In this document: one piece after another, positions 53,997 through 64,000 of the stretch
How positions within the stretch are numbered: the first letter of the stretch is position 1
Layout: each line of letters opens with the position of its first letter
From: Aphrophora alni
Lineage: Eukaryota; Arthropoda; Insecta; Hemiptera; Aphrophoridae
Direction of reading: 5' to 3'
Assembly: GCA_963513935.1 (NCBI GenBank)
Contig: OY740774.1
Span: forward strand, 26,927,949-26,991,948
Length of the DNA stretch: 64,000 bases
The notes under the pieces: generated by a model
The model's input: only the letters and a program-made list of their open reading frames with translations
The model's database searches: none
What the model was told of the DNA's origin: nothing
Translations under genes and position numbers: made by a program

Positions 53997-55946
53997 ATGG
54001 CATTCAGAAATTTAGCAAAGTCTGATAACTTAGAGGGTGTCACCTGCGACCCAGAGTTATCAGACCTCGAAGGAGATTGTGATGACATTTCAACTTCACC
54101 CCCTAGACCATGTCGTTATTCGACATCTAATCTTTTTGAGGACGATCTGTCTGCAGGGGATGACTTCCCTGAAGGCAGTGAATCTGATAAAGATTCAGAC
54201 GAAGATGATGACATGGCTATTGAGAGTGATGTTGATGTCGTCGAAGTTACCGGTGAGGGAGGCTCAGCTGACGAATTAGATTTCTTTGGCTTTGTTCCTT
54301 CAGATATTATTGCACGGCCACAAACACTTTCACAAATTGACATTGGTCTTCCTGGACCATCACACGTAACACCTACTCGTCCTACAACACAAACACGTAA
54401 ACGTAAACGCACAAATACACAAACACCTGTGGTGGTTTCTTGGGTAAGGACATATGCTCCAGAAATGGTGAAGGAAACAGAGTCCAAGTTCACGGTTGAA
54501 AACGCAGGCCCTAGGAATGTCCCGTGTAGTTCAAACCCGATAGATTTTCTTTATCTGTTTATGACAATTGCTATGTGGGAGCTTATGGTAGAAGAGACGA
54601 ATAAGTTCGCCCATGCAGTGTTACGCCGGCGGAGATATTCTGGAGATGTGAAACCACATTCCAGAATCAATCAGTGGGTCGACGTAACGGTAAACGAGAT
54701 GAAGAAATTCTGGGGACTTTTGATCAACATGGGATTTGCACCTAAACAAAATCTTAAAGACTTTTGGTCAACAAGTTTTCCATCGCAATCTTCACCTTTT
54801 TATTCTCGAATGATGCCTCTTAATCGCTTTGAACTAATTATGTCTATGTTTCATTTATCATCGATTGAAGATCCAGGGCAAAATAGACCAGGACATGACT
54901 CCTGGAATAAAGTCCGGACCTTCATTGACATGATGAATGAATCATTCAAGGCACATTTTGTTCCAAGTCAGGAGGTATGCATTGATGAGAGCATGATTGG
55001 TATGAAAAACCGTTGTGCATTCATTCAATACATGCCTAACAAGAGACACTCTCGTTTTGGAATAAAGAAGTTCGAGATTTGTGACTCGAAAACTGCATAT
55101 GTTGTCCAAGTAAGTTTGTACAGTGGTAGAAACTTCTTGTCCGAAGATACCGACCCATTTACCCAAAAAGTTGTCAAGGATTTGTTGATAAAGTCAGATT
55201 TTTTGGGGAAAGGTTACCACCTATTTACAGATAACTTCTATACTAAGGTACCTCTTTCCTTATACTTGTTGTCAAATCAAACCTATTTGACTGGCACGAT
55301 CAACAAGATAAGCAAAGAGTTACCGAAAGAAATGGTAGCCGCAGAATTATCAGCCGGCGAATCTTTGTATTACAGGAGAGGTGAAACACTTCTCTTGAAA
55401 TACAAAGAGAAAAAAAGTAGAAAACCTGTGATGCTTCTCACCACAGGTTATCATGCCGATAATATAGAAGTTAGAAACAAATATGGTGGTACCAAATCCA
55501 GGCCGTTTGTAATACACAAATACAACAGCTTTATGGGTGGGGTAGATAGCAAGGACCAGTCCATCTACCACCTTACCTGTACACGGACCTGCAGAAAATA
55601 TTGGCGGAAGATAGTATACAACTTTGTGGACATGGCCCTCTTCAACGCTTGGATTCTGTACAAGTTACAGAACCCAAACGGTAAGTGCCGGCGGATTTTC
55701 ATGTTCCACATAGTTGAAAGTCTAACTTCCGAACCTGAACTTGGTAATGCTCCCAATATGACCTTGCGGCACGGACTACCATCTACATCGGCAACTTTAC
55801 CCTCCCACACACTATCCAAACTGCCGCTTGGTGGGAAAAGAGTTTGTGCAGTGTGTAAGTTGGGTAAAGTTCAGGGCGACAAAAGGTCACGTTTCGGTGT
55901 CCCCCGTGTGACATCGGGGTACACGAGAAATGTTTCCCTAACCTAA
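53997..55946 (+). CDS. piggyBac transposase, C-terminal frameshift
   Basis: 649 codons from ATG 53997 (context AAAATGG). Residues 1-135 acidic and disordered with a basic KRKRKRTN stretch; then the transposase domain with all three catalytic Asp: VCIDESMIGM (about 325), HLFTDNFYTK (about 403) and FMGGVDSKDQ (about 504). C-terminal Cys-rich zinc domain begins RVCAVCK, but a one-base loss at about 55890 throws it out of frame; the next frame over holds the expected CPPCDIG and HEKCFPN residues and ends after about 35 codons. This domain binds the transposon ends, so the present copy is probably inactive, though only by a single base. Cut-and-paste activity at TTAA is the family role. Confidence 0.9.
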   Translation: MAFRNLAKSDNLEGVTCDPELSDLEGDCDDISTSPPRPCRYSTSNLFEDDLSAGDDFPEGSESDKDSDEDDDMAIESDVDVVEVTGEGGSADELDFFGFVPSDIIARPQTLSQIDIGLPGPSHVTPTRPTTQTRKRKRTNTQTPVVVSWVRTYAPEMVKETESKFTVENAGPRNVPCSSNPIDFLYLFMTIAMWELMVEETNKFAHAVLRRRRYSGDVKPHSRINQWVDVTVNEMKKFWGLLINMGFAPKQNLKDFWSTSFPSQSSPFYSRMMPLNRFELIMSMFHLSSIEDPGQNRPGHDSWNKVRTFIDMMNESFKAHFVPSQEVCIDESMIGMKNRCAFIQYMPNKRHSRFGIKKFEICDSKTAYVVQVSLYSGRNFLSEDTDPFTQKVVKDLLIKSDFLGKGYHLFTDNFYTKVPLSLYLLSNQTYLTGTINKISKELPKEMVAAELSAGESLYYRRGETLLLKYKEKKSRKPVMLLTTGYHADNIEVRNKYGGTKSRPFVIHKYNSFMGGVDSKDQSIYHLTCTRTCRKYWRKIVYNFVDMALFNAWILYKLQNPNGKCRRIFMFHIVESLTSEPELGNAPNMTLRHGLPSTSATLPSHTLSKLPLGGKRVCAVCKLGKVQGDKRSRFGVPRVTSGYTRNVSLT

Positions 55947-56259
55947 TACATTACAGAAGGTCTTCGCCAGACAAATCAAAATCGGCAAGCCTTCCTAACC
56001 GGTAATGGTAGATCACAGTCTTCCGGACAGCTGTAGTGTGCTACAAGACAACTGGATGCCATTGTAAATGTAAGTACACAAAATTTATTTTATTTCACCT
56101 TATTACATTATATTATTGATATATTTGGTATTATATTATCATTTACATGTTGTATGTATGAATTTATCATTTACATGTTGTATGTGAAAAATGACCTAAC
56201 CTAGTCGTACCTCTTTTTATATAAACATAGCTATACCCTTATAAAAATTGTAGAAATTG

Positions 56260-57190
56260 ATTTAGACTTTTACCAACATTTATTCACAACTATATTTCAA
56301 AACTTCTGTATATATTGAAAAAATTCTAAAAAAATTTTTTATTTGGTTTATATACCTATTTCTGTGGAATTTTGCCTCGGTTACAGGCTAAGTTTGTTGA
56401 TTCCGTGCATAATAACTCTAAAATGTTTCCATATAAATTTTTTTGCATTATACACATAAAATCTATGTATATTTGTGAGAACATAGGTAATAAAAACTTT
56501 TGTTTAGAATAAAAATTATATTTTTGGTTACTGTTTGAATATAGTTAGTCAATATTCACATTTTACGTAAAAATGTACGTCGCCTAATGAAAATTTTCAA
56601 AATTGGTATTTCTTTTTAGCAACTTTTATCCACAAATATATTACAAATCTGTATCTTAATTTTAAAAAAATCATAAAAAATTTTTAATATGGTTTATGTA
56701 CCGATTTCTGTGAAATTTTACTCTCCGTTACTCTCGATTTTTTGGTATTTGACCAAAAAACTCCAAATGTGATGCATGTAACATTTTTTTGCACTACACA
56801 ACTAAATTCTATGCACCTTTCTGGACATAATGATATATAGAAGTTCTGTATAAAATATATTTTACTATTTTTAATGTTTTTTGGAAAAAATAAAGAGAAA
56901 ATTCAGTTTTTTCGTAAAATATTTTTTTTAATTTTTAAAATATTAAATTTTAAAAAATTTTTTTTTCTAAATATATTCAAAAGTATTACACAAAACTTTT
57001 GTATATCTTAGAAAAAGGTAGTAAGCTATTGATTTTGGAATATACAGTTTTTCCTGAAAATTGGTAACTTCGTTTTTGACATGTAACATACTTACTCCAA
57101 AACCGTTTCAAAAAAAATTTTTTTTATTGCATAGATGGATGCTATGCATCTTTCTGAGAAAAATGATATCTTATAAGTTAGGTTTTGTAT
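56260..57190. repeat. Three diverged ~330-bp direct repeats in piggyBac 2
   Basis: Blocks near 56280, 56630 and 56960 start with TTTATTCACAACTATATTTC-like sequence, continue with AAAAATTTTT and GGTTTATRTACC, CTGTGRAATTTT, and end with TTTTGCAYTAYACA plus TCTATGYAYMTTTSTG. Identity falls from first to third. Unusual for a piggyBac 3' region. Confidence 0.55.
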
Positions 57191-57263
57191 AGAAATAATA
57201 TATTTAATTAATTTTTTAACAAACGAAGAAAATTACCATGCAGCATTTGTGCCAGTTCTAGGG

Positions 57264-57769
57264 TTAGAGGTATGCGTAGGACATTTGCCCTACCAAATTC
57301 TATGCAGGCGATGTTGGGGGATAGTGCTCAGATCCTCGATCGGGTATTGTCCCTTTTGCGTCGTCTGAAAATATTTGATAATATATGAGTTTTCTCTAGT
57401 CAATTGTTGCAGAGAATTTTTACAGCTCTGTAATATCATGTTTAGTTGTTGAATTAAATTTTGTTTAAATCTTATTCCTGGTAATATGTTGCAGGGCCCT
57501 TTTGTAGTCCTGCACTATTTGTTAATTTTGGTAATTTATTGTCCATAGTATATAGTTGTTAACTTGTTGCAGGGCCCTTTTACAGCCATGTAGCATGTTT
57601 AGTGTGTTATTGTTGTTTAAATTTTATGTAACTGTTTTTTAAGGTTAAGTTTAAGTTTTTAAGTTGGAGCGTTCTTTACGCTCTACTTTGCAAAGGCGAT
57701 GATGACCGAAATGGTTTTTCGCCTTTAAACCAAAAAAAAAATTATAATAATAATAAATAAGTAATCTTG
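57264..57769 (+). mobile_element. LINE copy 5, distal remainder
   Basis: TTAGAGGTATGCGTAGGACA onwards restores the LINE C-terminus, stop at 57386-57388, 3' UTR and an (AAT) tail shortened to about four repeats. Confidence 0.85.
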
Positions 57770-58841
57770 TTGGCTAAATATTTACGTCATTTTATTAACC
57801 CTTTTGTTTTGATTAAAAACAAGATAAAAATAATGTATTCAAATCCAACTAACAAAACGTATAAATAATATTTCTAAAAAAAAACCTTCAATTCGCATAG
57901 CAATGATTGGTCTTCCTGTTTCGTTCAATGTAATACTAAAACAATAGCGCACATCATTGCCATATTTCCAGTATGACAAAGCTTTCTTCTCTTGTCAGGT
58001 ATGAAATAGTGACTGTCCAAAGTTTGGCAACAACGCTCTAATTTGCCTGTATTGTTGTAACACCTGCATCATATACAGTAATCTACCTGCGAAATGTCAC
58101 GTCCACCATGTTACGTCACACATCACCCCATACATCGGACGATACCGTGTCCTTCAGAAATTGAATTCTTTCAGTTATTGAAAGGCGTCATTTTTTTACC
58201 CTTGTCAAAGCCTTGGCTTCATTACTTCAGTTAGGCTACAGACTCCAACTCTGTTAGACATCAACGTCATGATTCCTCATACCAACTCATTGCAGTTCTC
58301 TTTTTAACAGGAATTACTAACAGTTCTTACTAACAGTAATTTACTTTTCTCTTATCAGTGCAATTCTATTATTCTGTGTGTGGATTGTGCAGTACGTGAG
58401 ATTGTGGTTTGTGCGTCTGATGACCATTAAGTTATGGTATAAAACTGATAGATATTTTAAGTGTTTTTACAGTGCGCACATTTAACGATACGTCTAAGAG
58501 CAGACTTTCAAACAATCACGTAAGTACAAACCTACAATTATTAATTTTTGTTCAGAATCAGTGTTCAATGATTCATTTGTGCTTGGGACTCAATTTGAAA
58601 CGAAACAAGAAAATCATGAATGGTCAGAAATTGTGGTACCCGAAACACCGGAGCCTGAAGATATGACGAATGTTTTGGAAACAGCTGAAATAAAATTGAA
58701 AACGATGTAGACGAAGACAAAGGCACGTTTGCATCATATCCTTGGACAATTAGTAGTAACATGAAAACTCCCGAAGTGAGTTATAGTAAAATGATACTAA
58801 GAAAATAGTCCCAAAGGAAAATGTGGAGGATGCGTTTATCA
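57770..58841 (+). other. Promoter-like module and fold-back arm, unit 6
   Basis: As unit 4 except that the CCAAT-box region GATTCTGATTGGTTATTG is changed to TTCTTTCAGTTATTG near 58165, losing the CCAAT motif. Plus arm 58554-58669. Confidence 0.5.
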
Positions 58842-59513
58842 TTAGAAATAAGAGTGTTTATCATTAGAACTAGTGTCAGAATCAGTGTCAGCTTTATCCT
58901 GTGCAGTGTTTTCAACCTTTGTATACGTTGTAAAACAATCTGCAAATGTGATTAAATCTTCATCTTTCAATTTGTGACGTACGTAGGGTGCAAGTTTTTT
59001 CGTCACATCTTCAGGCTCAGGTGTTTCGGGTACCATGATTTCTGACCCTTCATGATTTTCTTGTTTCGTTTCAAATTGAGTCCCAAGCACAAATGAATCA
59101 TTGAACACTGACTCTGAACTAGTGTCAGAATCAGTGTCAGCTTTATCCTGTGCAATGTTTTCAACCTTTGAATACGTTGTAATACAATCTGCAAATGTGA
59201 TTAAATCTCCATCTTTCAATTTGTGACGTACGTAGGACGCAAGTTTTTTCTGTCCCAACTTAGTTTTGTTTCTACTGCCAATATCAAAAATTTCATGTAA
59301 TTTGTCATCTTCAACCTCTATGACTGCATGAAACTCTAAGATAAATGGATTATCGATTATAATATTACATAGATTTGATCGGCCAATACAAATGCTGCCT
59401 CTAAATACTTCAAAGTATTGATCTTCGAACATGAGTATGGCAACCTTAACTCTTCCATCCACTTGATCAGGACATGAAGGTGCTTCATCTGATCCTAGCT
59501 GTGGAGTCAACAT
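58842..59513 (-). CDS. FHA-domain protein copy 6
   Basis: 223 codons, intact. MLTPQLG for MLTPRLG, SKVEN (as copies 1 and 2) and EIMVPET (shared with copy 7). Confidence 0.65.
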   Translation of the reverse strand: MLTPQLGSDEAPSCPDQVDGRVKVAILMFEDQYFEVFRGSICIGRSNLCNIIIDNPFILEFHAVIEVEDDKLHEIFDIGSRNKTKLGQKKLASYVRHKLKDGDLITFADCITTYSKVENIAQDKADTDSDTSSESVFNDSFVLGTQFETKQENHEGSEIMVPETPEPEDVTKKLAPYVRHKLKDEDLITFADCFTTYTKVENTAQDKADTDSDTSSNDKHSYF

Positions 59514-59554
59514 TTTTTTTCTAATATTGTAACTTGTTTACAACACTCATAAAT

Positions 59555-62014
59555 TCAAATGAAAAAAAAAATGTAATTTAACAATGACACACTCATCTGA
59601 GAGTAGGACAGAGTATGTCAATTTACACTTGCAGGAATTAGAGTCTGCTATGTTGTCCGGACGGGATTACGCTCCAGGCCCTGACAACGTAGTTCATTCT
59701 ATGATTAAACACCTCCCAGCTTAGGGGAAGCGTGCTCTCCTTCGAATATACAATCGTATATTTGAGGAGCGTTGCTTTCCTGATGCTTGGTTGGAGGCTA
59801 CAGTAGTTCCTCTTCTCAAACCAGGTAAAGAAAAGACCGAACCAGGAAATTACCGTCCCATTTCCCTCACTAGTGTGCTTTGCAAACTGGTAGAGAGAAT
59901 GGTCAATCGGCGCCTTGTTTGGTATCTCAAAAGTAACCGGCTGCTTTGTGATGAACAATGTGGCTTTAGGCAGGGTCGATCATCTACTGATCAGCTGGTT
60001 TCATTAGAGTCTGCCATACAAAATGCATTTTTGTTGCGTCAGACATTGGTTGCAGTGTTTTTTGACCTGGAAAAGGCATACGATATGGCTTGGCGAAGAG
60101 GAATTCTGAATACTTTAAGATCATGGGGTATAAATGGTAATATTCTTGCTTTTATCCAAAACTTCCTTAGCAACAGATATTTCAGAGTGCGTGTTGGACC
60201 TATGCTTTCCGATCGTTATCATTTAGAGAATGGTGTTCCTCAGGGTAGTGTGCTTAGTGTGACCCTGTTTGCTGTGGCAATCAACAGCATTACCGCTGAT
60301 GTGCGGTGCCCTGTCCGCTGTTCTCTATTTGTTGACGATTTTGCTATATATGTGGCTTCTCGAGGTATGGCAACTGCCGAAAGAGCCCTTCAACTAGCGA
60401 TAAATAGATTGCAATCTTGGTCAAATTTGACAGGATTCAAGTTCTCTGCTTCCAAAACGCAATGTATTGCTTTTAGTCGTCGAAGAATGAACCATCAGCC
60501 CGTATTATTTCTAAATGGAACACAACTTCAAACTACTGCAACTGTTAAATTTTTAGGCCTAATATTTGATAGTAGACTTTCTTGGATTCCACATCTATCT
60601 GATCTGAAAACACGGTGTAATAAAACACTTGACATGTTACGTGTTCTCAGCGGTTCTCGATGGGGAGCCGATAGGACTTGTATGTTGAGATTTTATCGTG
60701 CTCTTATTAGATCGCGGATTGATTACGGCTCCATAGTCTACTCATCCGCAAGACCATCAGCTATAAAAAGGCTAGATTCGGTACATAACTCTGCTCTGCG
60801 TATTGTTTCTGGAGCATTTCGTTCGAGTCCAGTTCCTAGCTTGCTTGCTGAGACTGGCGAACCATCTCTTTCTCGACGAAGACAACAACTACAAATGACA
60901 TACATCTGTAGTCTGCGCTCCAAACCGTATCATCCAACATATAACGATGTTTTTTAATAATTCCTTGACTGACAGATACGAATGTCGTCAAAATAGTACT
61001 GCACCATTTGGTATTAGAACTCTACGAATCCTCGACAATTTTGGACTTGTACTTCCTCCATTGATTAAGAATGCACCATGTGTTATTCCTCCATGGGTCA
61101 TTGAAATGCCAACTTTTGATTTTTCACTGTCCAGGTTCATCAAGCACAACACTCCTGATGTAGTTTATCGTCAAGAGTTTTACAATATACTTGATGGATA
61201 CCCATCTAGTGAAATTATTTTCACAGATGGTTCTAAACTGGACAATAAAGTCGGTTGTGCGTATTACTCATCCGGTCGGACGCATAAATATGGATTACCC
61301 CCAGTTTATAGTGTATTTTCTGCCGAACTTTTTGCTATTTTGAAAGGCCTTAATACCGTTCCATCAGGTTTCCATCACTATCTTTTGTGTTCCGATTCCA
61401 AAAGTGCGTTACAGGCTGTCCAGGATATGTATTCTAGGAATCCCTTGGTTGAGGATATTCTGTGTTCTATACATAGACTTCAGCTACGGGACGTCGGAGT
61501 ATCATTTTGCTGGGTTCCTGGGCATTGCGGAATTTCAGGAAACACAAGAGCTGACGCAGCGGCAAAAGAAGCTACAAGTCAGATACCAGTCACACAGTGT
61601 GTTATGGTATCTGACTTTGTATCGACAGTTAAAACCCTTTTGCATAGGCAATGGGAGGAAGAATGGACAAATATACAGTCTAATAAACTGAGGGAAGTGA
61701 AAGATACTGTTCGTCCTTGGAATTCATCCATACGTCCTAGTCGTCGAGAGAAAGTGGTGATTACCCGTGTTCGTATCGGTCATTCCATGATTACTCATGG
61801 ATTTCTGATGGAACACGGGAATCCGCCACAATGTCCCTTTTGTCGAGGTATTGTATCAATTAGGCAAATTCTTGTTGAGTGTGTCTCACTTAGAGGTATG
61901 CGTAGGACATTTGCCCTACCAAATTCTATGCAGGCGATGTTGGGGGATAGTGCTCAGATCCTCGATCGGGTATTGTCCCTTTTGCGTCATCTGAAAATAT
62001 TTGATAATATATGA
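59555..62014 (+). pseudogene. LINE reverse transcriptase/RNase H copy 6, broken
   Basis: TAG at 59722-59724 (PASGK, TCG to TAG) and the same extra T in NDVFNN (about 60951) as copy 3. Open pieces 59791-60957 and 60947-62014 hold complete RT and RNase H motifs. Private changes: WVIEMPT, GIVSIRQILVEC, which replaces the zinc-knuckle His with Gln, and LLRHLK. Confidence 0.9.
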
Positions 62015-62389
62015 GTTTTCTCTAGTCAATTGTTGCAGAGAATTTTTACAGCTCTCTAATATCATGTTTAGTTGTTGAATTAAATTTTGTTTAAATCTTA
62101 ATCCTGGTAATATGTTGCAGGGCCCTTTTGTAGTCCTGCACTATTTGTTAATTTTGGTAATTTATTGTCCATAGTATATAGTTGTTAACTTGTTGCAGGG
62201 CCCTTTTACAGCCATGTAGCATGTTTAGTGTGTTATTGTTGTTTAAATTTTATGTAACTGTTTTTTAATGTTAAGTTTAAGTTTTTAAGTTGGAGCGTTC
62301 TTTACGCTCTACTTTGCAAAGGCGATGATGACCGAAATGGTTTTTCGCCTTTAAACCAAAAAAAAAAATAATAATAATAATAATAAATA
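62015..62389 (+). mobile_element. LINE 3' UTR and tail, copy 6
   Basis: Full 3' end with (AAT)n tail at 62369-62389. Confidence 0.75.
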
Positions 62390-63472
62390 AGTAATCTTGT
62401 TGGCTAAATATTTACGTCATTTTATTAACCCTTTTGTTTTGATTAAAAACAAGATAAAAATAATGTATTCAAATCCAACTAACAAAACGTATAAATAATA
62501 TTTCTAAAAAAAAACCTTCAATTCGCATAGCAATGATTGGTCTTCCTGTTTCGTTCAATGTAATACTAAAACAATAGCGCACATCATTGCCATATTTCCA
62601 GTATGACAAAGCTTTCTTCTCTTGTCAGGTATGAAATAGTGACTGTCCAAAGTTTGGCAACAACGCTCTAATTTGCCTGTATTGTTGTAACACCTGCATC
62701 ATATACAGTAATCTACCTGCGAAATGTCACGTCCACCATGTTACGTCACACATCACCCCATACATCGGACGATACCGTGTCCTTCAGAAATTGAATTCTG
62801 ATTGGTTATTGAAAGGCGTCATTTTCCTACCCTTGTCAAAGCCTTGGCTTCATTACTTCAGTTAGGCTACAGACTCCAACTCTGTTAGACATCAACGTCA
62901 TGATTCCTCATACCAACTCATTGCAGTTCTCTTTTTAACAGGAATTACTAACAGTTCTTACTAACAGTAATTTACTTTTCTCTTATCAGTGCAATTCTAT
63001 TATTCTGTGTGTGGATTGTGCAGTACGTGAGATTGTGGTTTGTGCGTCTGATGACCATTAAGTTATGGTATAAAACTGATAGATATTTTAAGTGTTTTTA
63101 CAGTGCGCACATTTAACGATACGTCTAAGAGCAGACTTTCAAACAATCACGTAAGTACAAACCTACAATTATTAATTTTTGTTCAGAATCAGTGTTCAAC
63201 GATTCATTTGTGCTTGGGACTCAATTTGAAACGAAACAAGAAAATCATGAATGGTCAGAAATTGTGGTACCCGAAACACCGGAGCCTGAAGATATGACGA
63301 ATGTTTTGGAAACAGCTGAAAAAAAATTGAAAACGATGTAGACGAAGACAAAGGCACGTTTGCATCATATCCTTGGACAATTAGTAGTAACATGAAAACT
63401 CCCGAAGTGAGTTATAGTAAAATGATACTAAGAAAATAGTCCCAAAGGAAAATGTGGAGGGTGCGTTTATCA
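62390..63472 (+). other. Promoter-like module and fold-back arm, unit 7
   Basis: As unit 4; plus arm 63185-63300 with AACGATTC for AATGATTC. Confidence 0.5.
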
Positions 63473-64000
63473 TTAGAAATAAGAGTGTTTATCATTAGAA
63501 CTAGTGTCAGAATCAGTGTCAGCTTTATCCTGTGCAGTGTTTTCAACCTTTGTATACGTTGTAAAACAATCTGCAAATGTGATTAAATCTTCATCTTTCA
63601 ATTTGTGACGTACGTAGGGTGCAAGTTTTTTCGTCACATCTTCAGGCTCAGGTGTTTCGGGTACCATGATTTCTGACCCTTCATGATTTTCTTGTTTCGT
63701 TTCAAATTGAGTCCCAAGCACAAATGAATCATTGAACACTGACTCTGAACTAGTGTCAGAATCAGTGTCAGCTTTATCCTGTGCAATGTTTTCAACCTTT
63801 GAATACGTTGTAATACAATCTGCAAATGTGATTAAATCTCCATCTTTCAATTTGTGACGTACGTAGGACGCAAGTTTTTTCTGTCCCAACTTAGTTTTGT
63901 TTCTACTGCCAATATCAAAAATTTCATGTAATTTATCATCTTCAACCTCTATGACTGCATGAAGCTCTAAGATAAATGGATTATCGATTATAATATTACA
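63473..64000 (-). CDS. FHA-domain protein copy 7, cut by window edge
   Basis: Same C-terminal part as copy 6 (EIMVPET). Reading continues open to the window edge in the FHA core, with ILELHAV for ILEFHAV. The start lies outside. Confidence 0.65.
   Translation of the reverse strand, partial: CNIIIDNPFILELHAVIEVEDDKLHEIFDIGSRNKTKLGQKKLASYVRHKLKDGDLITFADCITTYSKVENIAQDKADTDSDTSSESVFNDSFVLGTQFETKQENHEGSEIMVPETPEPEDVTKKLAPYVRHKLKDEDLITFADCFTTYTKVENTAQDKADTDSDTSSNDKHSYF

Larger units (their letters stand above)
52283..57263 (+). mobile_element. piggyBac element 2, nearly intact, inserted in LINE copy 5
   Basis: The uninterrupted LINE reads GTCTCACTTAGAGGTATGCG. Here GTCTCAC is followed by AG and CCCGGCATG..., and at the right ...TTCTAGGG is followed by TTAGAGG. 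So the target was TTAG rather than TTAA, and two Ts were lost on the left. The right end read inward is CCCTAGAACTGGC, close to the piggyBac consensus start; the left end shares only CCC. 4.98 kb is long for the group: 1.7 kb precede and 1.3 kb follow the ORF. Present in one unit only, so it is younger than the array. Confidence 0.75.
31001..64000. repeat. Tandem array of ~4.6-kb FHA/LINE chimeric units
   Basis: Seven FHA copies and six LINE copies repeat in fixed order. Equivalent points (end of the FHA ORF) lie at 35408, 39984, 44610, 49235, 58842 and 63473: steps of 4576, 4626, 4625, 9607 (includes a 4.98-kb piggyBac) and 4631. The left boundary is sharp at about 31001 inside the first FHA copy; the right boundary is outside the window. 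Copies are almost identical. Every LINE copy has the same 5' truncation point and the same flanks, so the unit multiplied as DNA. The 46-50 bp step differences come from presence or absence of the LINE's (AAT)n tail. Confidence 0.95.

Noticed and set aside
31528..62389. Six independent LINE insertions
   Set aside because: Identical 5' truncation and identical host flanks in all copies can only come from duplication of a single insertion.

Overview
The window looks like a transposon-dense euchromatic or pericentromeric segment of an AT-rich arthropod genome, most likely an insect. The evidence is eukaryotic GT-AG introns, AATAAA signals, piggyBac, pogo/Tigger and mariner DNA transposons, an LTR element primed by initiator methionine tRNA, an I/Jockey-type LINE with RNase H, and an FHA protein resembling MDC1 / Drosophila mu2. 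No rRNA, tRNA or CRISPR was seen. Almost nothing is certain host single-copy gene; a two-exon minus-strand candidate near 25.7-27.5 kb is the best guess.

Layout. 1-850: remnant of a virus-like element (two overlapping ORFs, the second with fibre-type repeats). 954-13818: a DNA transposon with 28-bp inverted ends carrying a broken transposase gene, itself split by a non-coding LTR retrotransposon (1680-11935) in the unusual form LTR-internal-LTR-internal-LTR with a CAGG target duplication. 13830-14700: mariner-like pseudogene. 15218-17360 and beyond: an 84-bp satellite, invaded by a deleted mariner element, a dead piggyBac (17396-19690) and a dead Tigger (19892-22070). A second dead Tigger (22145-24451), a miniature piggyBac (24551-25223) and an internally deleted Tigger (28176-29550) follow. 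25.2-28.2 kb is quiet AT-rich sequence.

31.0 kb to the right edge is the striking part: at least seven tandem copies of a ~4.6-kb chimeric unit. Each unit joins (a) a minus-strand ORF with an MDC1/mu2-like FHA domain, (b) directly beside it, head to head, the same 5'-truncated LINE (reverse transcriptase, RNase H, zinc knuckle) on the plus strand, and (c) a plus-strand module with promoter-like motifs and an inverted copy of part of the FHA gene. All LINE copies share one truncation point and flanks, so the unit was amplified as DNA, not by repeated retrotransposition. Variants are shared in a mosaic pattern, which points to unequal exchange or gene conversion. One unit was later hit by a nearly intact piggyBac (52283-57263).

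Plus-strand transcription of a unit would read through a ~117-bp fold-back, then antisense FHA sequence, then sense LINE. That layout would suit a natural source of small RNAs against both the LINE and an FHA repair gene. This is an inference from layout only.
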